Of a stretch of DNA of 64,000 nt, positions 36,010-45,622 are shown piece after piece. Each line of letters starts with the position of its first letter. Position 1 is the first letter of the stretch. Position numbers and translations under genes: made by a program. The notes below the pieces were generated by a model. The model was not told where the DNA came from. It ran no database searches and saw only the letters and a list, made by a program, of their open reading frames with translations. The DNA lies in the NCBI RefSeq assembly GCF_011304355.1, contig NZ_CP049888.1, forward strand, positions 992,001 through 1,056,000. The letters are read 5' to 3'. The DNA comes from Weissella coleopterorum (GTDB lineage: Bacteria; Bacillota; Bacilli; Lactobacillales; Lactobacillaceae).

Positions 36010-37350
36010 TTATTGCAAGTTAGTCGTAACATTAGCAAGAATTTTCTCATATGAAAACTCTGTCTGCTGGACATCCCCGGCGCCCATGAAGACCACAACC
36101 GGATTTTGGTCATGCTGCATTAATTGTGCCACATTTTCTGGTGAAATAATACCACCAAACTTCGTCATTTTAGCTCCCAAATCTGCTGAGGAAATATCAC
36201 CCTTCGTTTCACGGGCAGAAGCAAAAATTTCAGTTAGATAAACGCGATCCGCCAGATCTAAAGATTCGGCAAATTCGTCTAGGTAAGCAATCGTCCGTGA
36301 AAAGGTGTGTGGTTGGAACACGGCGACCAATTCGCGGTCTGGGAACTTTTGCCGGGCCGCATCCAGCGTTGCTTTAATTTCAGATGGATGGTGCGCATAG
36401 TCATCGATAATAGTAACATCCCCCACCGTTTTCTCAGTGAATCGACGCTTAACACCTTTAAAACTTAGCAATTCTTTTCGTAATAAATCAAGATCAATTT
36501 CTTCAACATATGCCATAGCGATAACCGCCAAAGAATTTAAAATTCCGTGTTGTCCAAACAATGGTACTTGAAAATTACCCAAAAATGTTTCGTGATAATA
36601 GGCGTCAAAACTCGACCCATTGGTTGAACGCTTGATATTTTGCGCGATAAAATCATCTTCTGCGTTTAGTCCATAATAATATACGGGAACATTAACTTGT
36701 ATTTCACGCAATTTAAGATCATCCCCCCATGCAAAGATCGCTTTTTGAACATTTTTACCAAAATCATTAAAAGCGTCAAAAACATCATCAATATCTTGAT
36801 AGTAATCTGGATGATCAAAATCAATATTGGTCATAATTGCGTAATCCGGGGTGTAATCTTGGAAATGACGCCGGTATTCATCGGCCTCAAAGGCAAAGAA
36901 ACGTGCATCTGGTACACCTTTTCCCGTACCATCTCCTATTAGATATGAAGTTGGCGCAATTCCCGACAAAACATGGGCCAAAAGTCCCGTAGTTGAGGTT
37001 TTACCATGCGCACCTGCAACTCCAACTGAAGTATATTGAGTAATTAGGCTTTGAACTAAGTCCGGATAAGAGATTAATTCAATCGCATCTCCCAGAGCCA
37101 TGGCTGCGGCAACTTCAACCTGATTATCATCAAAGGCGTTCCCACGAATGACAACCATCTCGGGTTTGATATTTTGCGCATCGAAAGGGTAGATTGAAAT
37201 TCCTACATCCGTAAGCGGCTTTTGGGTAAAAGTATATTGATCAATATCAGATCCCGCCACTTCATAACCCTGATCATGTAAGATTAAAGCCAGTGAACTC
37301 ATTCCCGATCCCTTAATTCCAATAAAATAATAAGTTTTTTGCTTGTCCAT
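36010..37350 (-). CDS. murC: UDP-N-acetylmuramate--L-alanine ligase
   Basis: The 446-residue enzyme has the Mur ligase layout: N-terminal UDP-binding domain ([13 protein letters not shown]), ATP-binding loop [12 protein letters not shown], and C-terminal domain with [10 protein letters not shown]. It adds L-alanine to UDP-MurNAc, the first step of peptidoglycan stem synthesis, in the cytosol. It is preceded at 18 bases by a small gene of unknown function and by ytpR, on the same strand, so these three probably share a transcript. Confidence 0.96.
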   Translation of the reverse strand: MDKQKTYYFIGIKGSGMSSLALILHDQGYEVAGSDIDQYTFTQKPLTDVGISIYPFDAQNIKPEMVVIRGNAFDDNQVEVAAAMALGDAIELISYPDLVQSLITQYTSVGVAGAHGKTSTTGLLAHVLSGIAPTSYLIGDGTGKGVPDARFFAFEADEYRRHFQDYTPDYAIMTNIDFDHPDYYQDIDDVFDAFNDFGKNVQKAIFAWGDDLKLREIQVNVPVYYYGLNAEDDFIAQNIKRSTNGSSFDAYYHETFLGNFQVPLFGQHGILNSLAVIAMAYVEEIDLDLLRKELLSFKGVKRRFTEKTVGDVTIIDDYAHHPSEIKATLDAARQKFPDRELVAVFQPHTFSRTIAYLDEFAESLDLADRVYLTEIFASARETKGDISSADLGAKMTKFGGIISPENVAQLMQHDQNPVVVFMGAGDVQQTEFSYEKILANVTTNLQ

Positions 37351-37368
37351 TTCTTTGTTACCTTCTTC

Positions 37369-37668
37369 TTATTTTTCTTTAAAATAATTCAAGTTCACTT
37401 GTTGCGCGACTGATTGCTCTTCCGAGATAATATCATTTAAACTCAAGCCCAATCCTCGATTTTTCACCAGTAATTCATTAGTATCGATGACCACCTGCGC
37501 TGGTCGTTCGGGTTCCTGCTTTGATAAATTCGCTGGCGTGGCCGTGATCGAATTTGCTGGTGCTAAATTAATATAGCCCTGCGCACGTTTTTGTTGAATG
37601 AGCTGTTGGACGGCCTTTTCATAATTGGGGAGATATTCTTGATAACGTAATACCGGTCGTTCTAACAT
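37369..37668 (-). CDS. Small protein of unknown function between ytpR and murC
   Basis: The 99-residue product begins with LERPVLRYQEYLPNYEKAVQQLIQQKRAQGY, most likely a helical region (shown only as far as needed), followed by a Pro/Ala-rich linker and an acidic helical end. There is no signal peptide or membrane helix. It has AAGGAG in front of its start (37668) and lies nine bases from ytpR and 18 from murC. I do not recognise the family; the operon position suggests a cell-envelope or division-linked role, which is inference only. Confidence 0.7.
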   Translation of the reverse strand: MLERPVLRYQEYLPNYEKAVQQLIQQKRAQGYINLAPANSITATPANLSKQEPERPAQVVIDTNELLVKNRGLGLSLNDIISEEQSVAQQVNLNYFKEK

Positions 37669-37677
37669 ATCAGCTCC

Positions 37678-38334
37678 TTATGCTTTCGAAACTGAAAATA
37701 AACTTTGCGCTGCTAGTGAGTGCGGGTCAAAAATGGTTCCGACGGGAGCAAAATCATTCGGCAAAATTAACGCTCCTGGTTGCTTAGGTGCATTGGGCAA
37801 CTGTAATTCACGCCCCGAAACAATCATTCCATTTGAGGTGACCCCGCGTAGTTCGCCCGGCCAAATAATTAATCCATTTGGCATCATCGTGCCGACTTGA
37901 GCGACCACTACTTTAATGTTGGCTTGCATATTCGGTGACCCTGAAACAATCTGCACCACTTGGTCTGGTCCAACCTCCGTTACCGTCACTTGGAGATGAT
38001 CTGAATCGGGATGAGCCTCTGCACTACGGACGTATCCAACGACCAATTTAACTTGTTCCAGTCCATTCAAAGTCACCTCAAATCCGGCTGTCTTCAAATA
38101 TTGATTTAATTGATCGACTTGACTAGCAGTTAAAAAAACCTGTCCTTGTGCTAAATTGCTAACCTCCAACACTTTTGAAATCTCTAGAAAATTAATCCCG
38201 ACTAGCTCTCCAGTAGAATTAGTGATAACTGTCACTCCATTTTTTGTTTCAGCGACATCGTTTTCACTTGACGGGCTTACAATTGTAATTAAAACATCCC
38301 CTAAAGCTTGTGGGTTATAACTTGTAATTAACAT
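37678..38334 (-). CDS. ytpR: YtpR-family tRNA-binding-domain protein
   Basis: The 218-residue protein has an N-terminal domain of DUF4479 type and a C-terminal OB fold of the EMAP/tRNA-binding class (VVGYVRSAEAHPDSDHLQVT, IVSGSPNMQ, and the LRGVTSNGMIVSGREL block), as found in the N-terminus of PheT. It may bind tRNA; the cellular function is not settled. It lies two bases from the M42 peptidase gene and probably belongs to a transcript with it and murC. Confidence 0.92.
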   Translation of the reverse strand: MLITSYNPQALGDVLITIVSPSSENDVAETKNGVTVITNSTGELVGINFLEISKVLEVSNLAQGQVFLTASQVDQLNQYLKTAGFEVTLNGLEQVKLVVGYVRSAEAHPDSDHLQVTVTEVGPDQVVQIVSGSPNMQANIKVVVAQVGTMMPNGLIIWPGELRGVTSNGMIVSGRELQLPNAPKQPGALILPNDFAPVGTIFDPHSLAAQSLFSVSKA

Positions 38335-38336
38335 AC

Positions 38337-39413
38337 TTAATCTCCATAAATAATATCATTGACAGTGGTTGCATCTAATTGCAAAATTAAACGCTCTACC
38401 AAGGCTTTTGCTGCTTCAAAATCAGCAATTGACCAAAGCGTTTGGTGTGTATGAATATAGCGTGAAGCAACGCCTAAAGTGACTGCCGGAATCCCATTGT
38501 TTTGTGACTGAGCACCAGCAGCATCCGTACCTCCATTTGGCACAAAAAACTGGAGCGGGATTTTTTCATCACTTGCAATATCTAAAATAAATTCTTTTAA
38601 CCGCTTAGGCATAATCACACCCGGATCCATTACTCTTAAAATGGTTCCTTGATCCAATTGACCTTGACCCGTCGCAGTGACCAAATCATCGGCTGTAGAG
38701 CTATCTAATCCAAAGAACAAATCCGGTTGAAGTTGATGCACAGCTGGACCAACGCCTCGCAGACCGACTTCTTCTTGAACATTTGCTCCCATCATTAACG
38801 TGTTCGGTAATTTCTGATCTTTAATTTTTTCTAAGACATCTAAAATCGTTACCAGCCCAAAACGATTATCCCAACTTTTGGAAATAACACGTTTACGGTT
38901 AGCCAACAATTCCGTTTTGACTTGGGGCACAATAAAGTCGCCCGGGCACACACCCAGATTCAAGGCCTCAGCTTTTGAACTAAATCCGCCATCAAATAAG
39001 ATGTCATCTAAATTGGGGGCGCCATTCACATTACTTTGATTTCGTAGCAAATGTGGTGGAATCGATGATGAAATAATCGGAAAACTTTCATTACGAGTAA
39101 ATAAAGTAAAACGTTGCGCTGAAACTACAAATGGGTTCCAGCCCCCTAACGGTTTGACTTGTAATAAACCTCGCTCCGTAATCGCTTTGACAATGAATCC
39201 TACTTCGTCAAAATGCGCCCCAAACATAATCCGAGGTGCTTGTTTACTTTGATGTTCTCGTAACCCGTACAGTCCCCCTAGCCCATTTTGAACTATTTGA
39301 TCCACTAATGGGGCTAAATCCTGACGAAAAGCTTGACGGACCATAAATTCTTGACCAGAGGTTCCCTGTAATTCAGTATATTTAACGATTCGTTCCCACG
39401 TGTGCGTATCCAT
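38337..39413 (-). CDS. pepA: M42-family glutamyl aminopeptidase
   Basis: The 358-residue protein is a dinuclear-zinc M42 peptidase. Metal and catalytic residues are visible in AHFDEVGF, SKSWDNRFG, the Glu pair NVQEEVGLRG, GLDSS and the C-terminal FVPNGGTDAAGAQ. It removes N-terminal acidic or other residues from peptides in the cytosol and forms large dodecamers in relatives. It is encoded between udk and ytpR on the same strand. AAGAAGG lies before ATG 39413. Confidence 0.93.
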   Translation of the reverse strand: MDTHTWERIVKYTELQGTSGQEFMVRQAFRQDLAPLVDQIVQNGLGGLYGLREHQSKQAPRIMFGAHFDEVGFIVKAITERGLLQVKPLGGWNPFVVSAQRFTLFTRNESFPIISSSIPPHLLRNQSNVNGAPNLDDILFDGGFSSKAEALNLGVCPGDFIVPQVKTELLANRKRVISKSWDNRFGLVTILDVLEKIKDQKLPNTLMMGANVQEEVGLRGVGPAVHQLQPDLFFGLDSSTADDLVTATGQGQLDQGTILRVMDPGVIMPKRLKEFILDIASDEKIPLQFFVPNGGTDAAGAQSQNNGIPAVTLGVASRYIHTHQTLWSIADFEAAKALVERLILQLDATTVNDIIYGD

Positions 39414-39456
39414 CCTTAACCTTCTTTCTTCATTAGGGTTAAATGAGCCCGTTTAA

Positions 39457-40092
39457 TTAATGCCGTGTTGGATTTAAAAAATCACGAATTTGTGATTCTA
39501 ACATATTGATTGCAATTTTGTTTTCTCCCCCTTCAGGAATAATCACATCGGCATATCTTTTAGTTGGTTCCACAAATTGATGGTGCATCGGCTTAACCGT
39601 TGCTAAATATTGACTAATAACTGACTCTGGCGACCGACCACGTTCAACCATATCTCGCTCCAAACGTCGAATAAATCGAATATCATCATCAGTGTCAACG
39701 TAAACTTTAATGTCAATTAGATCCCGCAAATTTGCGTCAACAAATAATAAAACACCCTCCACAATGATGACGTCAGCCGGTTGTATCGTCAAAGTTTCTT
39801 TCGAACGTGTTGAGACCACATAATCATAGGTTGGTTGTTCAATGGCTTCGCGTTGTAATAATTGTTTTAACTGTTTAATCATAAGTTCAGTGTCAAACGC
39901 ATCTGGATGATCATAGTTAACCTGCCGCCGTTGTTCAATAGTCAACGAATCTTGTTGATTATAGTAAGAATCTTGGGCAATCATCACCACTGATTCACCA
40001 GCCAAGTGTTCCACAATTTCACGACTAACTGTGGTCTTTCCTGAACCAGATCCGCCACTCACCCCTATAATAATTGGTTTTTTTCCTACCAT
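39457..40092 (-). CDS. udk: Uridine kinase
   Basis: The 211-residue protein starts with the P-loop GVSGGSGSGKTT and carries the substrate motifs YDHPDAFD and RLERDMVERGRS of uridine/cytidine kinases. It phosphorylates uridine and cytidine for pyrimidine salvage. It is 24 bases downstream of the phoR stop and could be co-transcribed with phoPR. Start at 40092 has AGAGAG sequence upstream. Confidence 0.94.
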   Translation of the reverse strand: MVGKKPIIIGVSGGSGSGKTTVSREIVEHLAGESVVMIAQDSYYNQQDSLTIEQRRQVNYDHPDAFDTELMIKQLKQLLQREAIEQPTYDYVVSTRSKETLTIQPADVIIVEGVLLFVDANLRDLIDIKVYVDTDDDIRFIRRLERDMVERGRSPESVISQYLATVKPMHHQFVEPTKRYADVIIPEGGENKIAINMLESQIRDFLNPTRH

Positions 40093-40115
40093 AATATTGT
40101 ATTCTCTCTTTATCT

Positions 40116-41477
40116 TTATTTAATTGGTAACTCAACTTTAATCGTTGTCCCAACGCCTAATTGACTCTTGACATTGATTGTACCATGGAGGCTTTCAACC
40201 CATTCATGGACAATTGATAAGCCTAAGCCGGTCCCTGGAATTTGTTGATTACGTGCTTTATCCACCCGATAGAAGCGGTCAAAAATTTGATCTTGTGCGC
40301 TACTAGCAATTCCAAAGCCAGTATCTTTAACGCTAATTTTTAAACGTTGGCCTGTCTTTTCGACTTTAATTTTTAGCAAGCCCTGATCCCGATTATATTT
40401 AATAGCATTTGAAATTAAATTACTTAAAATTTGCTGAAGTGGTTCCAAATAATATGCAATTTGTAGTTTGGTAGTTAATTCAACCCGCAAATTTTTAATT
40501 TGAACGGCTTGTGATTGTCCCATTAAAATCGTTTGCACAACTTGATTAACATCAATCTGCACAATTGGCAAAACTTGATCGCCTGTCTTAATTAACGAAA
40601 GGATGTCATTTGTTAAATCTAATAATCTCTCCGATTCATGGGCAATAATTCCAATAAAATCTTGTCGAACTGTCACAGGCATCTCGGGATCGGCGATTAA
40701 TGTTTCTGTAAACCCTAGCATGGAAGTTAGCGGCGTTTTTAATTCATGCGAAACGTTGGCTAAAAATTGAGTTTGTCGGAATTGTGCTTCGACTAAATCC
40801 GTCACGTCATAGAAAGCAATTACCACCGTATCAACTTGTTCTTCGGCAGGGTAATACTCCATCGTTAAGTCTAAAAACATCGCTTTATTATCTTGGTCTA
40901 ACGTAATCATTTTATGGTGATTACCCTCACTGATAATTCCATGTTCAATGAACACGACTAACTCATGATAATTTAAAACATCATCGTAATGTTGGCCAAT
41001 TACATCATGTTTTAATTGCAACACCTGCTGGGCAGTAGGATTAATTCTTAAAATTTGTCGTTTAGCTGTTATTTCAATGATCCCAACGGGCATATCATTC
41101 CAAACTGTATTTAAGATATTGGCATTATGCAAAGATAATTGAATTTGCGCCTGTTGACGGGATTGGAGTTGATTGACAGTCCTTGCTAGAGGGGCTAGAC
41201 GATGTTTTGGTTCTAAAATAATATTACCACGTTCACCAATTTGACCGACACGTTGATTAAATTCAGCCAAGGCCTGATCCTGCTGATATTGCATCACTGC
41301 TGAAATTAAACCTAAGACCACCGCTAGAGTTAGTTCCAATTCTAAGCTTAGCCACATCGAGATAGCTATTTTTTCGGGATTTAGTTTGAGTATGATCAAA
41401 GTACAGAGTTTAATAATTAAAAAAACAATCACCGTACGCACCAACCATTGTCGAACATATTTCGACCATCTCACCAT
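40116..41477 (-). CDS. phoR: PhoR/WalK-type sensor histidine kinase
   Basis: The 453-residue protein has two N-terminal helices with hardly any extracellular loop, a coiled-coil stretch (AEFNQRVGQIGERG), a PAS domain (LNTVWNDMPVGIIEI onward), the H-box FLANVSHELKTPLTSM and an ATPase domain with N, G1 and G2 boxes (LISNAIKYN, DTGFGIAS, GTGLGLSIV). All catalytic residues are present. Its start overlaps the stop of the regulator gene by one base. By layout it is PhoR-like, although no pst genes are next to it, so phosphate sensing is not certain. Confidence 0.9.
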   Translation of the reverse strand: MVRWSKYVRQWLVRTVIVFLIIKLCTLIILKLNPEKIAISMWLSLELELTLAVVLGLISAVMQYQQDQALAEFNQRVGQIGERGNIILEPKHRLAPLARTVNQLQSRQQAQIQLSLHNANILNTVWNDMPVGIIEITAKRQILRINPTAQQVLQLKHDVIGQHYDDVLNYHELVVFIEHGIISEGNHHKMITLDQDNKAMFLDLTMEYYPAEEQVDTVVIAFYDVTDLVEAQFRQTQFLANVSHELKTPLTSMLGFTETLIADPEMPVTVRQDFIGIIAHESERLLDLTNDILSLIKTGDQVLPIVQIDVNQVVQTILMGQSQAVQIKNLRVELTTKLQIAYYLEPLQQILSNLISNAIKYNRDQGLLKIKVEKTGQRLKISVKDTGFGIASSAQDQIFDRFYRVDKARNQQIPGTGLGLSIVHEWVESLHGTINVKSQLGVGTTIKVELPIK

Positions 41478-42193
41478 TATTGTCCCTCCTCCTGACTAAA
41501 GCGGTAGCCAAAGCCACGAATTGTTTTAATCAGTACCGATGGTTTGGATTTACTTTCAATTTTATCCCGTAAATTGGATAAATGCATGTCAACCATCCGA
41601 GTATCAAGTCCAGATAGCTCAATATCCCAAGCCCCTTTAGCCATTTCGGCCCGGTTTAATGTCCGTCCTGCATGTTGCATCATATAAGCCAATAAGTCAT
41701 ATTCCTTCGGTGTTAGGTTCAACAATGTTGACCCTTGATAGGCATTTTGCTGAACTAAATCAATCATAATATCACCGATCTGAAGCGTTTCAATAATTTC
41801 TTTAGGTTTAACCACTTTTACAGTCTGATTATTATTTCGCCGTAAGACTGCCTTAACGCGGGCTAACAATTCTCTAATTTGAAAGGGCTTTGCTAAATAG
41901 TCATCCGCCCCATTTTCCAGTCCATTGACCTTATCACTTTCAGAATCCATTGCCGTTAACATGATAATGGGGACCTGCTTATGCTGTTGCCGTAATTGTT
42001 TTGTAATGGTCATTCCATCAACCCCCGGCAACATTAAATCTAATAAAATCAAATCCGGTTGATGTTTTTCAACCAACTCAAGGACTGCACGGCCGTCACC
42101 TGTTGATATCACATTGAAATTATTCTGTTTTAAGTTATATTTTACTAATGTTACAATTGCCGGTTCATCATCAACGACCAAGACAGTTGTCAT
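41477..42193 (-). CDS. phoP: PhoP-type response regulator (OmpR family)
   Basis: I use the ATG at 42193 (MTTVLVVDDEP) because the GGGGGC upstream fits it best; ATGs at 42199 and 42208 are possible. The protein has an intact receiver domain (DDE, phospho-Asp in LILLDLMLPG, MLTA, LAKPF) and a winged-helix domain (LTPKEYDLLAYMM and VDMHLSNLRDKI). It pairs with the kinase gene directly downstream. Confidence 0.92.
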   Translation of the reverse strand: MTTVLVVDDEPAIVTLVKYNLKQNNFNVISTGDGRAVLELVEKHQPDLILLDLMLPGVDGMTITKQLRQQHKQVPIIMLTAMDSESDKVNGLENGADDYLAKPFQIRELLARVKAVLRRNNNQTVKVVKPKEIIETLQIGDIMIDLVQQNAYQGSTLLNLTPKEYDLLAYMMQHAGRTLNRAEMAKGAWDIELSGLDTRMVDMHLSNLRDKIESKSKPSVLIKTIRGFGYRFSQEEGQ

Positions 42194-42316
42194 AAACATT
42201 GCCCCCATTTAGATGTAATAAATATACTAACTATCATTTTAGCAAAAAATATGGCTCAATATCAACACTTTCAACACGATAATCCAAATTATCTTTCTAA
42301 GATTAATCTTAATTTA

Positions 42317-42368
42317 ATAAAAAAGTAAAACCAGCATTTCTAGCTCATTAAAAGCCTAAAATGCTGGT
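42317..42368 (-). terminator. Terminator downstream of the frameshifted MFS gene
   Basis: ACCAGCATTT pairs with AAATGCTGGT over an 18-base loop; on the minus strand T-rich sequence follows. It lies between this gene and the phoPR-udk unit. Confidence 0.7.
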
Positions 42369-42391
42369 CGATAAATTTATAAATTGTCATC

Positions 42392-43593
42392 TTAATTGGT
42401 TTTTTGTTTATTTTTAATTAACCAATGAATCGTCCAAATTCCCACTAACATTAATCCCCCGAAGAAGTAAAGAATTGTTGAACCAAATGGCGCTACCATA
42501 TAGCCAACTAAAATTACAATCAAAGGCACCCATAGATCAATCGAAAAGAACGAAATACTCATAACACGTCCTAAAAATTTAGGGTCACTTTCTTGTTGGT
42601 TAACTGTATTAATTTTAATCGTTACCGCAGCACGAGTCGCTCCTGCAATAATCACCAATACCGTCAAGACCGGAAGATAAGGGAACAGGGCGGCAATAAG
42701 ATACATCCCCCTAGTATTGATAAATCAAAATACAAAGTCTGCAACCGGTTGAATTTCGGCACACGTGCTAGCCAAACCCCCATTAAAAGCCCTGCAATGG
42801 CCGCAAGCGATAACATACTTGAGTAAATCTTAGCATCTCCGCCATAAACTTTTTGAACTAGGTATGGCGTCGCTACAACGAAGCCTTCAAAAAAGAAATT
42901 GGACCACATCGCCAATAACATTGATTCCAATAGCTTAGGCGTCTTAAAGACATAATGGTAACCTTCTACAATTCCCTTTAGCATAGGAGGATGGTTTTGC
43001 ACAATTTTTTGTGGGTGATACTGAATCAAACAATTAATTCCCGCCGTTAATATTAATAAACCGCTGTAAATTAACAAAAAATCCTTAAAATTAATCCAAT
43101 TTAATGAAAGTAATACACCTCCCGCCATCGGTCCTAAAGCCTGGCCCAGAGTAAACGCCATACTAATCATTGCGTTGAATCGGGGAACCCGTTCCGCTTT
43201 AATGACATCGGGCAATAATGTTCGACCAGCAGGATATGCAAATGAAATATCAACATTTAAAACGAATGTCACTGCAAACAATAACCAAATTTGTGGGTTA
43301 TCAGGATTCAAGAAAAATGAAAGACCTAAAATTAATAATCCTCCAACTAAATCCGCTCCCGCCAAGAGCATCTTTCGATTATAACGATCCAATAATATCC
43401 CCACAATCAAGTCACAGATCATAAAGACTACAAAGCCGAATCCTGTTAACCATCCTAAAATTTTAGCATTTCCAAAACTAGCCACTAAAAACCAGTTTAA
43501 TGCAAATCGATAAATTCCTTCACCAAAAACTGAAGCAAAGTTTGAAGCCAACAAAGGCCAACTAAAATTTTGCTTTTTCATTTCAGTTTCCAT
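42392..43593 (-). pseudogene. MFS transporter (MefE/macrolide-efflux type layout) with a poly-G frameshift
   Basis: Two overlapping frames (43593-42664 and 42706-42392) together code one 400-residue MFS protein. The switch is in a G5 tract (42711-42707, minus strand); with six G the sequence reads LSILGGMYLIAALFPYLPV and the length is normal. The N-half (SNFASVFGEGIYRFALNWFL) resembles the DHA3/MefA-like group, which exports macrolides or other drugs. If the shift is real, only the first eight or nine helices are made. Confidence 0.85.
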
Positions 43594-43615
43594 TAATTAT
43601 TCCTCCTTCTAAAAT

Positions 43616-43647
43616 AAAAGGGCACGGACCAATGTCCAAGCCTTTTA
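43616..43647 (-). terminator. Terminator of the sugar transferase gene
   Basis: AAAAGG-GGAC pairs with GTCC-CCTTTT around a four-base loop with small internal mismatches; a short T-rich stretch follows on the minus strand. Confidence 0.6.
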
Positions 43648-43662
43648 TTGATAATTTATTAA

Positions 43663-44295
43663 TTATTGAGCTCCACGGGCTGTAAAAATCGCCACAAAAT
43701 TTTTAAATAAAACAATAAAATCAAACCACAAACTTTGATGGTCGACATACATTAGTTCAATGTCAGCCCGTTGCGGGTATTGAATCTCACTTCGACCACT
43801 TCCCTGCCACAAGCCCATTGCACCAGGTCGAACTGATAATAATTTATCAACTCTTGCCACAGTTTCATACTCACATAGTTCAGAGGGCACGATCGGCCGG
43901 GGACCGATCACAGTCATATCCCCAATTAATATGTTCAAAAATTGAGGTATCTCATCCAAGCTCGTTTTTCGTAAAAAAGCTCCAAACCTGGTAATTCTAG
44001 GATCTTCGTTCGTAGGTAATTTGTACCCATTATTGACAAACTTTTGATATAGCTCTGGATTTTGATACAACCTTTTTTCAGCGCCCACCACCATGGACCG
44101 AAATTTATAAATTTCAAACGGCTTGCCGTACTCACCAATTCGCGTTTGTTTATAGAAAACTGGTCCTCGATTGCGTCCCACCAAATAAAAACAAGTAACA
44201 ACCAAAAAAATGGGTGATAACATAATCAAGGCAAAGAGAGAGACTGAGATATCGACAAACCTTTTTGAAAGAACATATAATGCATTAGTTTCCAT
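43663..44295 (-). CDS. Priming sugar-phosphate transferase for undecaprenyl-linked glycans
   Basis: The 210-residue protein is a complete short polyprenol-phosphate hexose-1-phosphate transferase (WbaP/WcaJ C-domain type): one N-terminal reentrant helix (VDISVSLFALIMLSPIF), the KFRSM motif, the KTSLDEIPQF catalytic Asp-Glu motif and the IGPRPIVPSE block. It loads the first sugar on undecaprenyl phosphate for exopolysaccharide or other glycan synthesis. It lacks an EPS gene cluster around it. Upstream lie two genes for a membrane-anchored protein and a small protein, possibly co-transcribed. Confidence 0.9.
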   Translation of the reverse strand: METNALYVLSKRFVDISVSLFALIMLSPIFLVVTCFYLVGRNRGPVFYKQTRIGEYGKPFEIYKFRSMVVGAEKRLYQNPELYQKFVNNGYKLPTNEDPRITRFGAFLRKTSLDEIPQFLNILIGDMTVIGPRPIVPSELCEYETVARVDKLLSVRPGAMGLWQGSGRSEIQYPQRADIELMYVDHQSLWFDFIVLFKNFVAIFTARGAQ

Positions 44296-44334
44296 CCAAC
44301 TTCTCCTTCCTTATCATTTCTAATGAATTAATAT

Positions 44335-45117
44335 TTAAAAAGTCATCGTCATTTTAGTTTGTTGCTCGTCAGTAATGTTATTTTGTTTTTGATCCAAAAC
44401 TGCAGCAAAGTTCAAATTAACGGTTTTGAGGTTTTGGATGGTTCCATCATTTGACCCCACCAATACAGTAGCAAAAGTTTCGACCGTAGATCCTGGCTGA
44501 ATGCTAATTTGACTTAATTTCGCATCATTATCTAAACCACTTTGAACGGTAACGACATGCTGTTCTGAAATTTTGACTGCTTTCAATCCATCGGTTTTAA
44601 CAACCTGTCCAGTTTGATTAGTGATCGAATAATTCAAAATCAAAGTTTGATAGTTTCCTGAAAGACTTCGATCATTGAATGCCATCTGGGCCATTTCAAG
44701 AGCCTCATCGGTTTTAGGTTGATTTAATTGTACTTTCACCTTTTTAACTACGTATGTCAAACCCTCAATACTGAGTTTTTGATTAACTTGTTCATTAATT
44801 TGTTGTAACTCAGTTCGATTGCCGGCTGGACTAATGCTATATTGGCCCACTTTCGTTAATGCACCATTTGCAACATATTGAGCAGAATTTTTTTCGGCAT
44901 CCGTTATCTGATAAGTTCTTTCATTAGTTTTATTTTTAGCCCCATCTTGTAACGGCTTGATTGAATTCGTCTTTGCCGATTGCCGACTTGACTGATCTTG
45001 ATCTGGGTTTCGACTATCGTTTGCTTTTTGAGATGTCCATACTGTCCAAGCCGCTCCCCCAAGCACTAATAAAATAACCACAACACTGCCGATCAACCAC
45101 CATTTTTTATTTTTCAC
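44335..45117 (-). CDS. Membrane-anchored extracellular protein with DUF5067/5068-like domain
   Basis: The 260-residue protein has a short basic start, one hydrophobic helix (VVVILLVLGGAAWTVW) and a polar, Ser/Asn/Lys-rich linker, followed by a beta-rich domain of about 180 residues (YTVVKKVKVQLN, LILNYSITNQTG, VETFATVLVG). This resembles the DUF5067/5068 group of Gram-positive surface proteins, whose function is unknown. There is no lipobox cysteine, so the helix is a membrane anchor. It starts nine bases after the stop of the next upstream gene. Confidence 0.6.
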   Translation of the reverse strand: MKNKKWWLIGSVVVILLVLGGAAWTVWTSQKANDSRNPDQDQSSRQSAKTNSIKPLQDGAKNKTNERTYQITDAEKNSAQYVANGALTKVGQYSISPAGNRTELQQINEQVNQKLSIEGLTYVVKKVKVQLNQPKTDEALEMAQMAFNDRSLSGNYQTLILNYSITNQTGQVVKTDGLKAVKISEQHVVTVQSGLDNDAKLSQISIQPGSTVETFATVLVGSNDGTIQNLKTVNLNFAAVLDQKQNNITDEQQTKMTMTF

Positions 45118-45126
45118 GTTTCATAC

Positions 45127-45399
45127 CTACCCTAAAATTAATTGCATCCCCTCAACTCGATATCCAAAAACAGAATGCATTTTTTGATCAAGCTCAAAAA
45201 CCAACTGGCTTTGATCCCAACCGGTTAAATCACTTAAATCTCTTAAGCTTAGTTGTCCATCACTTTGAGCTTTAACTTTAATTTGTTTTTGATTTATTTC
45301 AAATGCGATTGCTGGTAATATTGTCTGTTCTGTCCGAACCATAACTTGATATTGGCCAGGCATCGCTTCCGTTACCGTTTTAAACTGTGATAAATTCAT
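45127..45399 (-). CDS. Small hypothetical protein
   Basis: The 90-residue product shows no signal peptide or membrane helix. Its pattern (YQVMVRTEQTILPAIAFEIN, then two short helices and a beta hairpin) suggests a small alpha/beta domain. A GAT-rich AAAGGA sequence precedes ATG 45399. It is followed closely by the DUF5067-like gene, so both are probably expressed together. I do not recognise the family. Confidence 0.55.
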   Translation of the reverse strand: MNLSQFKTVTEAMPGQYQVMVRTEQTILPAIAFEINQKQIKVKAQSDGQLSLRDLSDLTGWDQSQLVFELDQKMHSVFGYRVEGMQLILG

Positions 45400-45550
45400 G
45401 ACTATCCTTTATATTATCTATTTTTTAAGTATTCTCGTCAATCATTTAATACTTTATTTCTATCAAAAATAATCTTCCCCGATCGTTTGCACCACTAAAT
45501 ACTAAACTAGTTAAATATATGAATAATTATACCTAAATATTTAGAAAATA

Positions 45551-45582
45551 AAAAACCTTAGCGCGGAAGCGCCAAGGTTTTT
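45551..45582. terminator. Bidirectional terminator
   Basis: AAACCTT-GCGC pairs with GCGC-AAGGTTT around a GGAA loop, with A and T runs on the two sides. It closes the Bcr/CflA transporter gene on the minus strand. Confidence 0.85.
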
Positions 45583-45622
45583 CAAAATTATTAATCACTA
45601 TTTGATATGCCAATTATTATTG

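Noticed and set aside
36697-36942. 81-codon frame antisense to murC
   Set aside because: Shadow frame; low-complexity hydrophobic product, no ribosome site.
42392-42706. Separate small membrane protein gene
   Set aside because: It continues the MFS protein directly upstream after a one-base shift and completes the family length.
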